Assembly (NCBI GenBank): GCA_025499625.1
Contig: JAFMVD010000037.1
Location: forward strand, 1-58,206
From: Carboxylicivirga fragile
GTDB lineage: Bacteria > Bacteroidota > Bacteroidia > Bacteroidales > Marinilabiliaceae
Reading direction: 5' to 3'
Length of the DNA: 58,206 bases
Below, one piece after another: positions 9,439 through 18,159 of the stretch; within the stretch, counting starts at the first letter, position 1; each line of letters opens with the position of its first letter. Position numbers and translations under genes: made by a program. The notes under the pieces are model-generated. The model was not told where the DNA came from and did no database searches. It worked only from the letters and a program-made list of their open reading frames with translations.

Positions 9439-10368
9439 CTACGATACAAACTCATTTCTAATTTCAGCAACTTTTTCAAGTAACTTATCAAAAACGTCAT
9501 CAGAAATATAAGTCTCCGAATCGGCTTTAATTGTTGTCACTTTCTTTTCAGCATCAGTAGTAGCTTCAACTTTAGAAGTATTAATAATCTTAACCTGATC
9601 AAAAATTACCTTTAACTCATTTGTCTTTGTTAACAAGTAATTAATGTCTTCATTATCCTTATAATCTTCCAACAAATTAATAACGGTATATAAACTCAAT
9701 TTTTGATAGACAATACGATCAATTAAACGCTGGTTACTTTCCAATGAACCATCCGTTAAACGAGTAGCTAAATACAGGCCTTCCATCCAACCCCCAACTA
9801 ATACCATAACCGCAATTGCAGGTCGATCATTCTCAGTTAAATAAGCATTTGAAGTCATGAATGTTTCAGATATAATGTCCATCATTACATCACGGTTATT
9901 CATGTTATTCTCAAGCTTACGAAGCGTATTTTCATCAATCGCATCAATAATACCAAGTCCTTCGGCCAATTTTTTAGTATTAGCCATGTACTTAATCGAA
10001 CTTTGCGTTTGATCAAACAAACTAGTATAACTCAAATCGGCAGAATAAATACCAAGATTCAGAGCCATCTGACGATTAGTTGTATACTTCTCAAGGTTAT
10101 TTAATGGATTAAGTAAATCCTCATTATAGGTAGCTCCAGCTCTTTTTATCAACATAGCTGTTTCCAAAGGAGAAGGCAAGGAATAAAAAATCAGTTTCGA
10201 TTTTTTAAAATCATCCATCACTTTTCCGTCAACTGTAACTGATTCTACAATCTTATCTTCCTCGGTTGCTTTCTTATCTTTCGAACCTGAAATACAGGCA
10301 GTAAAAGATGCTGATATTGCTAATATGGCAAAGAAATAAAAAAATGGTTTGGCCAGATTTCTTTTCAT
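9439..10368 (-). CDS. Hypothetical lipoprotein, 309 residues
   Basis: The N terminus is a lipoprotein signal peptide: a basic start, a hydrophobic core and a lipobox-like FTACISGS, with Cys near residue 25. The mature protein is helix-rich with many Asn, Leu and Lys and no motif I can name. Middle segments such as MALNLGIYSADLSYTSLFDQ and VMVLVGGWMEGLYLATRL suggest an all-helical fold. It is the first gene of a probable two-gene unit with the secreted 148-residue protein, so the products may act together in the envelope. Confidence 0.75.
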   Translation of the reverse strand: MKRNLAKPFFYFFAILAISASFTACISGSKDKKATEEDKIVESVTVDGKVMDDFKKSKLIFYSLPSPLETAMLIKRAGATYNEDLLNPLNNLEKYTTNRQMALNLGIYSADLSYTSLFDQTQSSIKYMANTKKLAEGLGIIDAIDENTLRKLENNMNNRDVMMDIISETFMTSNAYLTENDRPAIAVMVLVGGWMEGLYLATRLTDGSLESNQRLIDRIVYQKLSLYTVINLLEDYKDNEDINYLLTKTNELKVIFDQVKIINTSKVEATTDAEKKVTTIKADSETYISDDVFDKLLEKVAEIRNEFVS

Positions 10369-10557
10369 GAGAATATCTATTTTTTCGTAATTTACTGGGT
10401 AGTACTATTTATATTAATTCTGAAAAATACTATAAAATTTTTAAATAAAACAGGCCAAAGCTACTTTTAGCGCATTTTTTTTCAATCAGAATAAGCAAGA
10501 CAAGGCATTGGACAGAATAAAACGACTATCGGACAATACATTACAATCTATCACACC

Positions 10558-10594
10558 AAAAAGCCCTATGATCTACTAAATCACAGGGCTTTTT
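10558..10594 (-). terminator. Terminator of the dihydroorotate dehydrogenase-like gene
   Basis: AAAAAGCCCT and AGGGCTTTTT pair perfectly around a 17-base loop. It lies 18 bases beyond the stop codon at 10612 on the minus strand. The symmetric A/T tails could let it work in both directions. Confidence 0.85.
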
Positions 10595-10611
10595 AACTTA
10601 TTTTATATTTT

Positions 10612-11598
10612 TTACTCGTACTTCGAAAAATACTTCATAAACTGTGCTCTTTCGTACATTCCTGGTTCTGTAATTTTACCATAATTCATGGCACCTCTAA
10701 AGTCAGATACTTTATCATAACCTTTTTCATCCATCCAACTACCCAACTTCTCGATCATCTCGGTGATAACCTTAGGGCCGTTCTTATATATTGATGAACA
10801 CACCTGAGCAGTTGTTGCTCCGGCTAACAATTGCTTAATTAGGGCTTCTCCATCATGAATTCCAGTTGATGCCGATATATCAACATTCTGCACTTTATCC
10901 GAAACAATTGCTACCCAACGCAAAGTACGTCGCATATCAGCGGACGAACTAAGCACTTCAGCTGAAGTCATGCTCATTTTATTTATATCAATATCTGGTT
11001 CATAGAATCGATTAAACATAACCACTCCCTGAGTTCCTGATACTGATAATTTGTTTACCACATTAACTAAATTAGAAAAATACAATCCTAATTTTATGGA
11101 AACAGGGATATTAACAACTTTAGCTACATTCTTAGATACTTCATAATATAATTTTTCGTATTCAGCTGACTCAATATTTTTGTCGGTATTAACCACAAAA
11201 ACATTCAACTCCAATGCATCGGCACCAGCCGCTTCCATCTGCTGGGCAAAATCAACCCATTCATCAGCTGAGAAACAATTAATACTGGCTATCACAGGAA
11301 TATCATATTTCTCTTTACATCCCTTTATGAGATTCAAATAATCACCCACCTCATTATCGCGGGTATAACCTTTTATATAATCGATTGCTTCAGGATAATC
11401 AACACCTTCACCTTTGTAAATGGAATTGTTAATCTCGTGATTAATTTGCTCTTCAAAAAGCGATTTTAATACGACAGCACCAGCGCCTGCATCCACCAAT
11501 TTACCGATTTTCTCAACACTATTGGTTAAGCCAGAACTACTGACAACAACCGGATTCTTAAGGTTTAAGCCTAAATATTTTGTTTCTAAATTTGCCAT
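10612..11598 (-). CDS. Dihydroorotate dehydrogenase-like FMN oxidoreductase
   Basis: A 328-residue TIM-barrel flavoprotein related to class 1 dihydroorotate dehydrogenases. The start LETKYLGLNLKNPVVVSSSG matches the family N terminus. IPVIASINCFSADEWVDFA and DALELNVF form the barrel core, IPVSIKLGLYFSN carries the Lys of the active site, and the C-terminal phosphate-binding stretch includes LLAGATTAQVCS. In this Bacteroidota subgroup the true substrate is not established, and the usual neighbouring pyrimidine genes are absent, so pyrD is not assigned. It is monocistronic, with a palindrome over its promoter. Confidence 0.85.
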   Translation of the reverse strand: MANLETKYLGLNLKNPVVVSSSGLTNSVEKIGKLVDAGAGAVVLKSLFEEQINHEINNSIYKGEGVDYPEAIDYIKGYTRDNEVGDYLNLIKGCKEKYDIPVIASINCFSADEWVDFAQQMEAAGADALELNVFVVNTDKNIESAEYEKLYYEVSKNVAKVVNIPVSIKLGLYFSNLVNVVNKLSVSGTQGVVMFNRFYEPDIDINKMSMTSAEVLSSSADMRRTLRWVAIVSDKVQNVDISASTGIHDGEALIKQLLAGATTAQVCSSIYKNGPKVITEMIEKLGSWMDEKGYDKVSDFRGAMNYGKITEPGMYERAQFMKYFSKYE

Positions 11599-11623
11599 TG
11601 GGAATTGCTTTTTTTAACCATTA

Positions 11624-11657
11624 TACTGAAACAAATATAAATAAATCTGTTTCAGTA
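11624..11657 (-). promoter_or_regulatory. Palindrome overlapping a promoter: candidate operator
   Basis: TACTGAAACA, 14 bases, then TGTTTCAGTA: a perfect 10-bp inverted repeat. Its left arm overlaps CAAATATA (11632-11639), which is TATATTTG on the minus strand, an exact -7 match upstream of the ATG at 11598. This geometry suits repression of the dihydroorotate dehydrogenase-like gene by a dimeric regulator. The regulator is unknown. Confidence 0.6.
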
Positions 11658-11717
11658 GAAATACAAACTGCTATTTTCTTATCAGGTAATCTTTAATATA
11701 GAATGTTTTCACGCAAG

Positions 11718-12392
11718 CTACTTGTTGTAATTACGAGCACCAAATATCGAACTACCAACTCTTACCATTGTACTACCTTCTTCCAGTGCCTTTTCAAAAT
11801 CGCCAGACATGCCCATGCTAATTTCTTTAAATGAATCTGAAGTTGAGAAAACACTTTGCTTTAATCGCTTAAACACATCTACCAGATTTCGGAATTCTGT
11901 TCGAATCTGATTCTCATCATCCACATAGCTTGCCATGCCCATTACACCTTGTATATCAACAAAAGATAGATCTGCTAATAACTCAGGCGATAGCAATTCC
12001 ACTAATTCTTCAGCGCTAAAACCAAATTTGGTTTCTTCAGTAGCAATATGTACTTGTAATAAACAAGGTACTTTTCGCTGGCATTTAGCACCCTCTTTAT
12101 TGATGGTTTTAAGCAACTTTTGCGAATCAACACCATGAATCAAACTTACAAACGGAGCAATGTATTTCACCTTATTGCTTTGCAAATGGCCTATCATATG
12201 CCATTTAATATCCTTTGGCAATGATTCGTATTTACCAACCAACTCCTGTACTTTATTTTCACCAAATACACGCTGACCAGCAGCGTATGCTTCTTCAATG
12301 GCTTCATTTGGTTTGGTCTTTGATACGGCTACTAAACAAGCTTTCTCTCCTACCAATTTTCGTACCTTATCCAGATTTTCTTTAATCGACAT
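11718..12392 (-). CDS. YggS-family pyridoxal phosphate homeostasis protein
   Basis: A 224-residue single-domain PLP-binding protein of the YggS/PLPBP family, which buffers PLP and influences amino-acid and keto-acid balance. VAVSKTKP contains the PLP lysine (Lys25). FGENKVQE, WHMIGHLQSNK and the C-terminal MGMSGDFEKALEEGSTMVR with VGSSIFGAR are all family signatures. Length is normal. It has its own promoter and is followed by about 120 bases before the next gene. Its position beside serine-biosynthesis genes fits a PLP link only loosely. Confidence 0.93.
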   Translation of the reverse strand: MSIKENLDKVRKLVGEKACLVAVSKTKPNEAIEEAYAAGQRVFGENKVQELVGKYESLPKDIKWHMIGHLQSNKVKYIAPFVSLIHGVDSQKLLKTINKEGAKCQRKVPCLLQVHIATEETKFGFSAEELVELLSPELLADLSFVDIQGVMGMASYVDDENQIRTEFRNLVDVFKRLKQSVFSTSDSFKEISMGMSGDFEKALEEGSTMVRVGSSIFGARNYNK

Positions 12393-12411
12393 AGCTATCT
12401 TATTAATACTG

Positions 12412-12442
12412 CAAATTTACACATCCAACTAAGTTGAACAAA
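12412..12442 (-). promoter_or_regulatory. Putative promoter of the YggS gene
   Basis: On the minus strand TTTG (12439-12442), exactly 19 bases, then TAAATTTG (12412-12419): a full match to the Bacteroidota -33/-7 promoter. The leader would be about a dozen bases. The -33 box touches the DUF1015 terminator stem. Confidence 0.7.
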
Positions 12443-12444
12443 AA

Positions 12445-12470
12445 AAGCCTCCCTAAAAATAAGGAGGCTT
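12445..12470 (-). terminator. Terminator of the DUF1015 gene
   Basis: AAGCCTCC and GGAGGCTT form an 8-bp stem with a 10-base loop. On the minus strand it is followed by a T-run (A-run 12440-12446 on plus). It lies 22 bases after the DUF1015 stop codon. Confidence 0.88.
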
Positions 12471-12491
12471 TCGAGAATATCTTATGAATTC

Positions 12492-13748
12492 CTATTTAGT
12501 TTCCAACTTATGGATAACTAAACCAGAACGTAATTTTGGCTCAAACCAAGTTGTTTTAGGAGGCATAATATTACCAGTATCAGCAATATCGATTAACTGT
12601 TGCATCGAAACTGGATACAATGCAAACGCAACTTTCATACTACCAGAGTCAACACGTTTCTTCAACTCACCAAGGCCACGGATTCCACCAATGAAATCGA
12701 TACGAGTTGAACGACGTAAGTCCTCTATGCCTAACATCTTATCTAAAACATGGTCAGAAAGAATAGTAACATCTAATACGCCTATTGGGTCGTTATCGTT
12801 ATATGTACCATTCTTAGCATTTAACTTGTACCATTGTCCTTCCAAGTACATGCTGAATTCGTGCAATTGAGCAGGACGATATTCGTCAGCACCCATGCAC
12901 TCAACCTCAAATACACCTTCTAGCTTAGTTAATAACTCTTCTGGAGTTAAACCATTTAAGTCTTTAACAGCACGGTTATAATCAATAATTTTCAACTGAT
13001 TATCTGGAAAGTGAACTGCCATAAAGAAGTTATACTCTTCATCACCAGTGTGATTTGGATTTTGTCCACTTTTTTCATCACCAATACGAGCAGCAGCAGC
13101 TGTTCTGTGGTGACCATCGGCAACGTATGTAGCAGGTACCTTAGTTGTAAATAACTCTTCTAAACGAGCATTGGTTGCAGCATCGTTAACAGCCCATAGA
13201 TGATGACCAAAGCCGTCTTCAGCAGTAAAGTCATAATCGGCAGCTTGACTCTTCACAATGTTTTCAACGATTTCGTCAATCTCTGGAACAGCTTTGTATG
13301 AGAAGAATACTGGCTCGATATTAGCATCCAGGTAACGTGTCAAAATCATGCGATCCTCTTCCTTATCCGGACGAGTCAACTCATGTTTTTTAATGATGCC
13401 ATTTTTATAATCTTCGCAAGCAGCAGCACCCACAATACCATATTGTGTGCGTCCATCCATTGTTTGCGCATAGATGTAATATTTAGCTTCTTCATCTTGA
13501 GCCAACCAACCTTTTGCCTGGAACGCCTCAAAATTAGATACTGACTTTTCATATACCTCATCGGAATGAATATCAGTTCCTGCAGGACAGTCAATCTCTG
13601 CACGGGTAATGTGTAATAAAGAACAATCTTTTCCTTCAGCCATTTGAGCTGCTTCCTCACTGTTCATTACGTCATAAGGCAAACAAGCCAAGTCCTCAGA
13701 AATGTTTTGCGGGGGTCTTAATCCTTTAAACGGTTTTACAATTGCCAT
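12492..13748 (-). CDS. DUF1015 family protein
   Basis: A 418-residue DUF1015 protein. The opening VKPFKGLRPP with DLACLPYDVMN and the central YVADGHHRTAAAARIGDE, with its His-His-Arg cluster, are the family hallmarks. The family is widespread in anaerobes and repeatedly sits beside serC and serA, as here, suggesting a role in serine metabolism; the biochemical activity is not settled. Transcription runs in the same direction as serC-serA, but an unrelated four-helix-bundle gene and a serA terminator intervene, so it is not obviously in the same operon. Confidence 0.9.
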   Translation of the reverse strand: MAIVKPFKGLRPPQNISEDLACLPYDVMNSEEAAQMAEGKDCSLLHITRAEIDCPAGTDIHSDEVYEKSVSNFEAFQAKGWLAQDEEAKYYIYAQTMDGRTQYGIVGAAACEDYKNGIIKKHELTRPDKEEDRMILTRYLDANIEPVFFSYKAVPEIDEIVENIVKSQAADYDFTAEDGFGHHLWAVNDAATNARLEELFTTKVPATYVADGHHRTAAAARIGDEKSGQNPNHTGDEEYNFFMAVHFPDNQLKIIDYNRAVKDLNGLTPEELLTKLEGVFEVECMGADEYRPAQLHEFSMYLEGQWYKLNAKNGTYNDNDPIGVLDVTILSDHVLDKMLGIEDLRRSTRIDFIGGIRGLGELKKRVDSGSMKVAFALYPVSMQQLIDIADTGNIMPPKTTWFEPKLRSGLVIHKLETK

Positions 13749-14068
13749 TACTTGATATTTAGTTAGTTTCTATAATTATTTCTTAACTCTTATGTGAAAG
13801 CAAAAATGAGAATAAGAATTTGTAAAATAAGTGATATCGGTCAATCATTCAAGTTTTTTTTATGCTTTACAACACATATTAAAGGAGGTGGTAAAATAGT
13901 AAATTAGTATACCAGTGAAATAGTAAATTAGGGTAATAGAGGAGATAGTGAATTAGGATAATGCATTAAGTAACAAAAAAAACAATAGCAATTCATTAAA
14001 AAAACCAGAAAGACTATTTCACTATATCACTACATTACTCAATACTATTTTACTTTCTTATCTCCGCC
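13749..14068. other. Intergenic region occupied by repeats
   Basis: 320 bases between the DUF1015 start and the four-helix-bundle stop. About half is the repeat structure described separately. The remainder, nearest DUF1015, is AT-rich and should hold the DUF1015 promoter, though I see no exact -7 match. Confidence 0.5.
13891..14057. repeat. Degenerate 24-base direct repeats plus large imperfect inverted repeat
   Basis: AATAGTAAATTAG occurs at 13895-13907 and 13919-13931, with a variant GATAGTGAATTAG at 13944-13956, giving a 24-25 base period. The opposite-strand version (CTATTTCACTATATCACTAC and following, about 14013-14055) has matching units such as GTAAAATAGTA and AGTGAAATAG. The whole can therefore fold as a long imperfect hairpin just downstream of the four-helix-bundle gene. 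Related units occur at 14602-14614 (inverted) and, as an exact 13-base copy, at 55565-55577. Confidence 0.65.
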
Positions 14069-14431
14069 TTATAATCTTTGCAAATACTTTTTATATCCCA
14101 CAGCCATTTTTGATAGTTCAAGTAACTTCTCTCTTGCACTATAACTCTCCTCTGATGAAATATAATTCTGCTGCAATGCAATTGAATTACAGACCACACA
14201 TTCTCTAATTGAACCTTTTGAAATCCGGAGATATCTTAATGCCAAAGGTATTGTCTCCCCATACCCTTCCCCAATATTTAATGCTATAGAATTGGCAGCC
14301 CTTCTATATTGACCTGTCAACCCATATATTTCATCCTCAGGAAAGCTCTTTGTTTGTTCATATACCAAATCAATAAACGCCATAGCTTTTTTATACAAAC
14401 CCAAACTTTCAAAATCAAAAAATCCAGTCAT
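14069..14431 (-). CDS. Four-helix-bundle protein (S23/IVP-like)
   Basis: A 120-residue all-helical protein of the family first described from 23S rRNA intervening sequences, related to the Avd accessory proteins of diversity-generating retroelements. Typical segments are FESLGLYKKAMAFIDLVYEQ, then FPEDEIYGLTGQYRRAANSI, ALNIGEGYG and the late LRYLRISKGSIRE. It may bind nucleic acid, but its cellular role is unknown. It sits between DUF1015 and serA and is flanked by repeats on both sides, as is common for these genes in Bacteroidota, suggesting insertion as a unit. Confidence 0.88.
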   Translation of the reverse strand: MTGFFDFESLGLYKKAMAFIDLVYEQTKSFPEDEIYGLTGQYRRAANSIALNIGEGYGETIPLALRYLRISKGSIRECVVCNSIALQQNYISSEESYSAREKLLELSKMAVGYKKYLQRL

Positions 14432-14560
14432 GATTCATGCATTTATTAATCTGAAAGTTACAAAAAACTTCAAAAGTAGCGAATACAATATCTAGGCAAA
14501 TAGTAATATTTGATACAATTATTATAATTACATACTAATCATATTTCTATGACTAAACAA

Positions 14561-14592
14561 AAATAGCAGGACACTTGCGCACCCTGCTATTT
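14561..14592 (-). terminator. serA terminator
   Basis: AAATAGCAGG and CCTGCTATTT form a perfect 10-bp stem around 12 bases. On the minus strand it continues into TTG and further T's. It lies 35 bases after the serA stop codon. Confidence 0.85.
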
Positions 14593-14627
14593 ACTATATC
14601 ACTAAATTACTATTTCTCTAACAAGAA

Positions 14628-15551
14628 CTACTTATTTACCTTAAATGTTTCGTCGCCATTTTCAAGAAAACCAATGATTTGACGAGCAGCAGCAGCGCCG
14701 GCATTAATGTTAGCCTCAGCCGTTTGAGCACCCATTTTCTTAGGTGTAAAGAAGAAACGTCCTTCGAAATTAGCTTCAAACTCAGCTTTACAATCTGGTG
14801 CGATGTCAGAAAGATATTTAAAGTCAGGACGATCAGCCATTACTTTCAAAATCTCTTCTTCGTGAATCACCTCTTTACGAGCCGTATTAACAAGAGCAGC
14901 TCCTTGAGGCATGCTTGATAACAATGCATAATTAATGGATTGCTTCGTTTGTGCATTGGCTGGAATGTGTAAAGAAATGTAGTGACATGTTTTGTATAAT
15001 TCTTCAACCGTTTCAACAGGTGTAATACCAGCTGCTTCAATTGTTTCTTTTGCCACAAAAGGATCAAAAGCATACAATTCCATACCAAAACCTTTGGCAA
15101 TTTCAGCCACATACTGACCTACATTACCATAAGCATGAATACCTAATTTCTTACCTCGTAACTCAGTACCAGCAGAACCATTAAAACCATTACGAGCCAT
15201 AAATACCATCATGCCTAGCACCAATTCTCCAACCGCATTGGAGTTTTGTCCAGGTGTATTCATAGCCACAATGCCTTTTTCAGTACATGCTTCTAAATCT
15301 AAGTTATCGAATCCTGCACCAGCACGAACAACAATCTTCAATTCAGATGCCGCTTCAACAACTTCGCGAGTTACTTTATCAGAGCGTACAATTAATGCTT
15401 GCGCATCTTTTACCGCATCTAACAATTGAGCTTTTTCTGTATATTTTTCAAGAAGTGCCAACTCATAACCTGCAGCTTCTACGATTGGACGAATTTCGTC
15501 AATTGCAGCTTTTGCAAATGGCTTCTCAGTAGCAACTAATATTTTTTTCAT
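14628..15551 (-). CDS. serA: D-3-phosphoglycerate dehydrogenase, lysine-type
   Basis: Catalyses the first step of serine synthesis, oxidising 3-phosphoglycerate with NAD. The ATG at 15551 gives 307 residues; the frame stays open upstream, but that DNA is a hairpin. The NAD-binding loop is in LGIHAYGNVGQYVAE (about 136-150), catalytic Arg225 in NTARKEV. The usual catalytic His of TPHxGA is replaced: the stretch reads TPKKMGAQT, with Lys272 in the His place. A Lys is known there in Entamoeba histolytica and related bacterial enzymes. No C-terminal ACT domain is present, so simple serine feedback is not expected. It is downstream of serC. Confidence 0.93.
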   Translation of the reverse strand: MKKILVATEKPFAKAAIDEIRPIVEAAGYELALLEKYTEKAQLLDAVKDAQALIVRSDKVTREVVEAASELKIVVRAGAGFDNLDLEACTEKGIVAMNTPGQNSNAVGELVLGMMVFMARNGFNGSAGTELRGKKLGIHAYGNVGQYVAEIAKGFGMELYAFDPFVAKETIEAAGITPVETVEELYKTCHYISLHIPANAQTKQSINYALLSSMPQGAALVNTARKEVIHEEEILKVMADRPDFKYLSDIAPDCKAEFEANFEGRFFFTPKKMGAQTAEANINAGAAAARQIIGFLENGDETFKVNK

Positions 15552-15573
15552 GGTTATATTCTTAAATGGTAAC

Positions 15574-15602
15574 AAAAAGCTGAGTCTCATACGAGACTCA
15601 GC
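15574..15602 (-). terminator. Hairpin with T-run between serC and serA
   Basis: GCTGAGTCTC and GAGACTCAGC form a perfect 10-bp stem with a four-base loop. On the minus strand it is followed by TTTTTGTT. It begins 22 bases after the serC stop and ends 22 bases before the serA ATG. It could be a partial terminator that lowers serA expression relative to serC, or an mRNA processing or stability element. Confidence 0.75.
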
Positions 15603-15624
15603 ATATCGGTAATTTTATTAAATC

Positions 15625-16695
15625 CTAGTGTTTAGCTTCGAATTCTTTCATTGCATCAGCTAAAGCTTGAATACTTGCTTTTGGCATAGCATTGTAAGTA
15701 GAAGCACGGAATCCACCAACTGAACGGTGACCTTTAATTCCACTCATACCTCTAGCAGTAGCAAAGTCAAAGAAGTCTTTTTCCAATTCTTTGTACTCGT
15801 CATTCATGATGAAACAAATGTTCATTAATGAACGATCTTCAACGTTAAGAACAGGCGCTTTGAATAAACGGTTACGGTCAATCTCATCGTAAAGAACAGC
15901 TGCTTTCTCAATGTTAATTTTCTCCATTGCAGCAACACCACCTAATCCTTTCAACCACTTCAAAGTTTGAAGCGCTGAATATATTGGGAATACCGGAGGT
16001 GTATTAAACATTGAACCACCGTCGATATGAGTACGGTAGTCTAACATTGTTGGGATGTGACGATCCATTTTACCAAGTGCATCTTGCTTAACAATAGCAA
16101 AAGTAACTCCTGCAGGCGCAAGGTTCTTTTGAGCACCACCATAAATTAAGGTGTACTTAGATATATCAACCGGACGAGAGAAAATATCAGAAGACATATC
16201 TGCTACCAAAGGTACATTTACATCTAAATCAGTTTTAATCTCAGTACCATAAATAGTATTGTTAGTTGTGATGTGGAAATAATCAGAATCAGATGGGATA
16301 TCATATCCTTTTGGAATATGGTTATAAATAGAATCTTTAGAAGATGCTACTTCAACCACCTCACCAAAAGCCTTAGCCTCTTTTAATGCCTTATTAGCCC
16401 AAGTACCAGTATTTAGGTAAGCAGCTTTTTTAGCCATTAAGTTGTAAGGAACCATGCAAAACTGTGTACTAGCTCCACCTCCAACGAAAACCACTTCGTA
16501 TCCGGCAGGTACATCTAACAATTCTTTAAATAAAGCGGTTGCTTCATCCATTACGGCAACAAACTCTTTGCTACGGTGCGATACCTCTAACAATGATAAA
16601 CCTGTACCTGCAAAATTTAAAACGGCTTCTGCTGAGTTTTTAATTGTTGACTCAGGCAAAATTGAAGGCCCTGCTGAAAAGTTGTGAATCTTCAT
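15625..16695 (-). CDS. serC: Phosphoserine aminotransferase
   Basis: Converts 3-phosphohydroxypyruvate to O-phosphoserine using glutamate and PLP, the step after SerA. The 356 residues match the family length. The start [11 protein letters not shown] is diagnostic; [14 protein letters not shown] holds the PLP lysine (Lys190); GGGASTQF binds the cofactor phosphate; [10 protein letters not shown] is the C-terminal substrate-binding segment. It is the first gene of a serC-serA unit with a clear promoter. No serB phosphatase is nearby. Confidence 0.96.
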   Translation of the reverse strand: MKIHNFSAGPSILPESTIKNSAEAVLNFAGTGLSLLEVSHRSKEFVAVMDEATALFKELLDVPAGYEVVFVGGGASTQFCMVPYNLMAKKAAYLNTGTWANKALKEAKAFGEVVEVASSKDSIYNHIPKGYDIPSDSDYFHITTNNTIYGTEIKTDLDVNVPLVADMSSDIFSRPVDISKYTLIYGGAQKNLAPAGVTFAIVKQDALGKMDRHIPTMLDYRTHIDGGSMFNTPPVFPIYSALQTLKWLKGLGGVAAMEKINIEKAAVLYDEIDRNRLFKAPVLNVEDRSLMNICFIMNDEYKELEKDFFDFATARGMSGIKGHRSVGGFRASTYNAMPKASIQALADAMKEFEAKH

Positions 16696-16758
16696 TTTAT
16701 AAAAATTTTAAAACTGCGTATTTTGTTAATGTTTCTACAATTTGATGTTTTGAGAGCA

Positions 16759-16793
16759 CAAAATTATGAAATATCTCATTCATAGACCACAAA
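16759..16793 (-). promoter_or_regulatory. Putative serC promoter
   Basis: On the minus strand TTTG (16790-16793), 23 bases, then TAATTTTG (16759-16766), an exact -7 match. The leader to the ATG at 16695 is about 55 bases. Confidence 0.55.
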
Positions 16794-16984
16794 ATAATGA
16801 AGAATAATGACTTACAATTCGTAAGCAATTTCAATATGCAACCTTATTTTGTCCGATGCCGATAACATTTTATCAGGCACTTACTCAAACACAATCAACT
16901 AATTAGTTATTTTTCTATCCTCAATATAAATACATGACATTTATCATGTAGCGCGATAAAATATTTAAGTTTACCTCAAATATT

Positions 16985-18067
16985 TTAAACAAAAGGCAAC
17001 TTAACTACTTTTGCTTTTAGCTTACGATTACGTACTTTGATATACACTTCTGTTTCGAACTTTGTGTATCCTTTGTTGATATAACCTGTTCCAATCCCTT
17101 TTTGTAACATTGGCGACATAGTACCTGAGGTAACACGCCCGATTACTTCGTCATTCTCGTTAACAATTTCATAATCCTTACGAGGAATACCACGGTCGAT
17201 CATTACAAAACCACGAAGACGTTTCGAAACACCTTCTTCTTTTTGCTTTAGTAAATAATCCTTATCAACAAAGTTGTTTTGATCATTGAATTTTGTGATC
17301 CAACCTAATCCAGCTTCTATTGGAGAAGTCGTATCATCAATGTCATTTCCATAAAGGCAAAATCCTTTTTCTAAACGTAAAGTATCGCGAGCCGCCAATC
17401 CTATTGGAAGAATACCTTCTTCTTTCCCAGCTTCAAAAATCGCATCCCACATCTTAGCACCATCGGCATTGTGCATGTATAATTCAAAACCACCCGACCC
17501 AGTATAACCAGTATTTGAAATTATCACATCCTCAGCACCGGCAATTTTACCAGTTACAAAAGTGTAATACTCAATTTCTGATAAATTAATATCAGTTAAT
17601 TTTTGAAGTATAGCAGTAGCTTTTGGCCCCTGAATTGCTAATTGAGAAATAGCATCGCTGGCATTTTCAATTTCAGCACCCATTGTATTTTGCTCGTTAA
17701 CCCAAGCCCAATCCTTATCAATATTAGAAGCGTTAACAACTAACAAGTATTTTTCCTCAGCATATTTATATACTAACAAATCGTCTACAATCCCACCTTT
17801 TCCATTAGGAAAACATGAATATTGTGCTTGTCCAACACTTAAAGCAGCCACATCATTTGATGTAACTTTTTGCACAAGGTCAAATGCATTAGGACCTTTT
17901 ACCCAAAACTCACCCATGTGCGATACATCAAAAACACCAACACCATTACGTACGGTCATGTGTTCATTATTAATGCCACTGTATTCAATTGGCATTTCGT
18001 AACCTGCAAACGACACAATCTTAGCGCCTAGTGCCTCGTGCTTTTCGAAAAATGCTGTTCTTTTCAT
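16985..18067 (-). CDS. gcvT: Glycine cleavage system T protein (aminomethyltransferase)
   Basis: Transfers the methylene group from the aminomethyl-lipoyl H protein to tetrahydrofolate. The chosen ATG at 18067 gives 360 residues starting [16 protein letters not shown], which matches the family. The open frame upstream to 18172 spans the promoter. Key segments are [20 protein letters not shown] with the catalytic Asp, and [10 protein letters not shown]. No gcvH or gcvP is adjacent, so the system is dispersed. It lies upstream of serC on the same strand but 290 bases away with its own promoter, so shared control is not implied. Confidence 0.95.
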   Translation of the reverse strand: MKRTAFFEKHEALGAKIVSFAGYEMPIEYSGINNEHMTVRNGVGVFDVSHMGEFWVKGPNAFDLVQKVTSNDVAALSVGQAQYSCFPNGKGGIVDDLLVYKYAEEKYLLVVNASNIDKDWAWVNEQNTMGAEIENASDAISQLAIQGPKATAILQKLTDINLSEIEYYTFVTGKIAGAEDVIISNTGYTGSGGFELYMHNADGAKMWDAIFEAGKEEGILPIGLAARDTLRLEKGFCLYGNDIDDTTSPIEAGLGWITKFNDQNNFVDKDYLLKQKEEGVSKRLRGFVMIDRGIPRKDYEIVNENDEVIGRVTSGTMSPMLQKGIGTGYINKGYTKFETEVYIKVRNRKLKAKVVKLPFV

Positions 18068-18151
18068 TTGTATATAGTTTATATTGTTTTTACTCATCTT
18101 GTGGTAATTATGACATATTAAACCGGTCACACCCTTATTCCACACCTTGAG

Positions 18152-18159
18152 CAAATGTA
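18152..18159 (-). promoter_or_regulatory. Putative -7 promoter element of gcvT
   Basis: CAAATGTA on plus is TACATTTG on minus, an exact TAnnTTTG match 84 bases before the gcvT ATG. It decides against the longer open frame. The leader shows no recognisable glycine riboswitch. Confidence 0.5.

Noticed and set aside
12484-12870. 128-codon plus-strand frame across DUF1015
   Set aside because: It is antisense to a well-supported gene and has no protein-like features.
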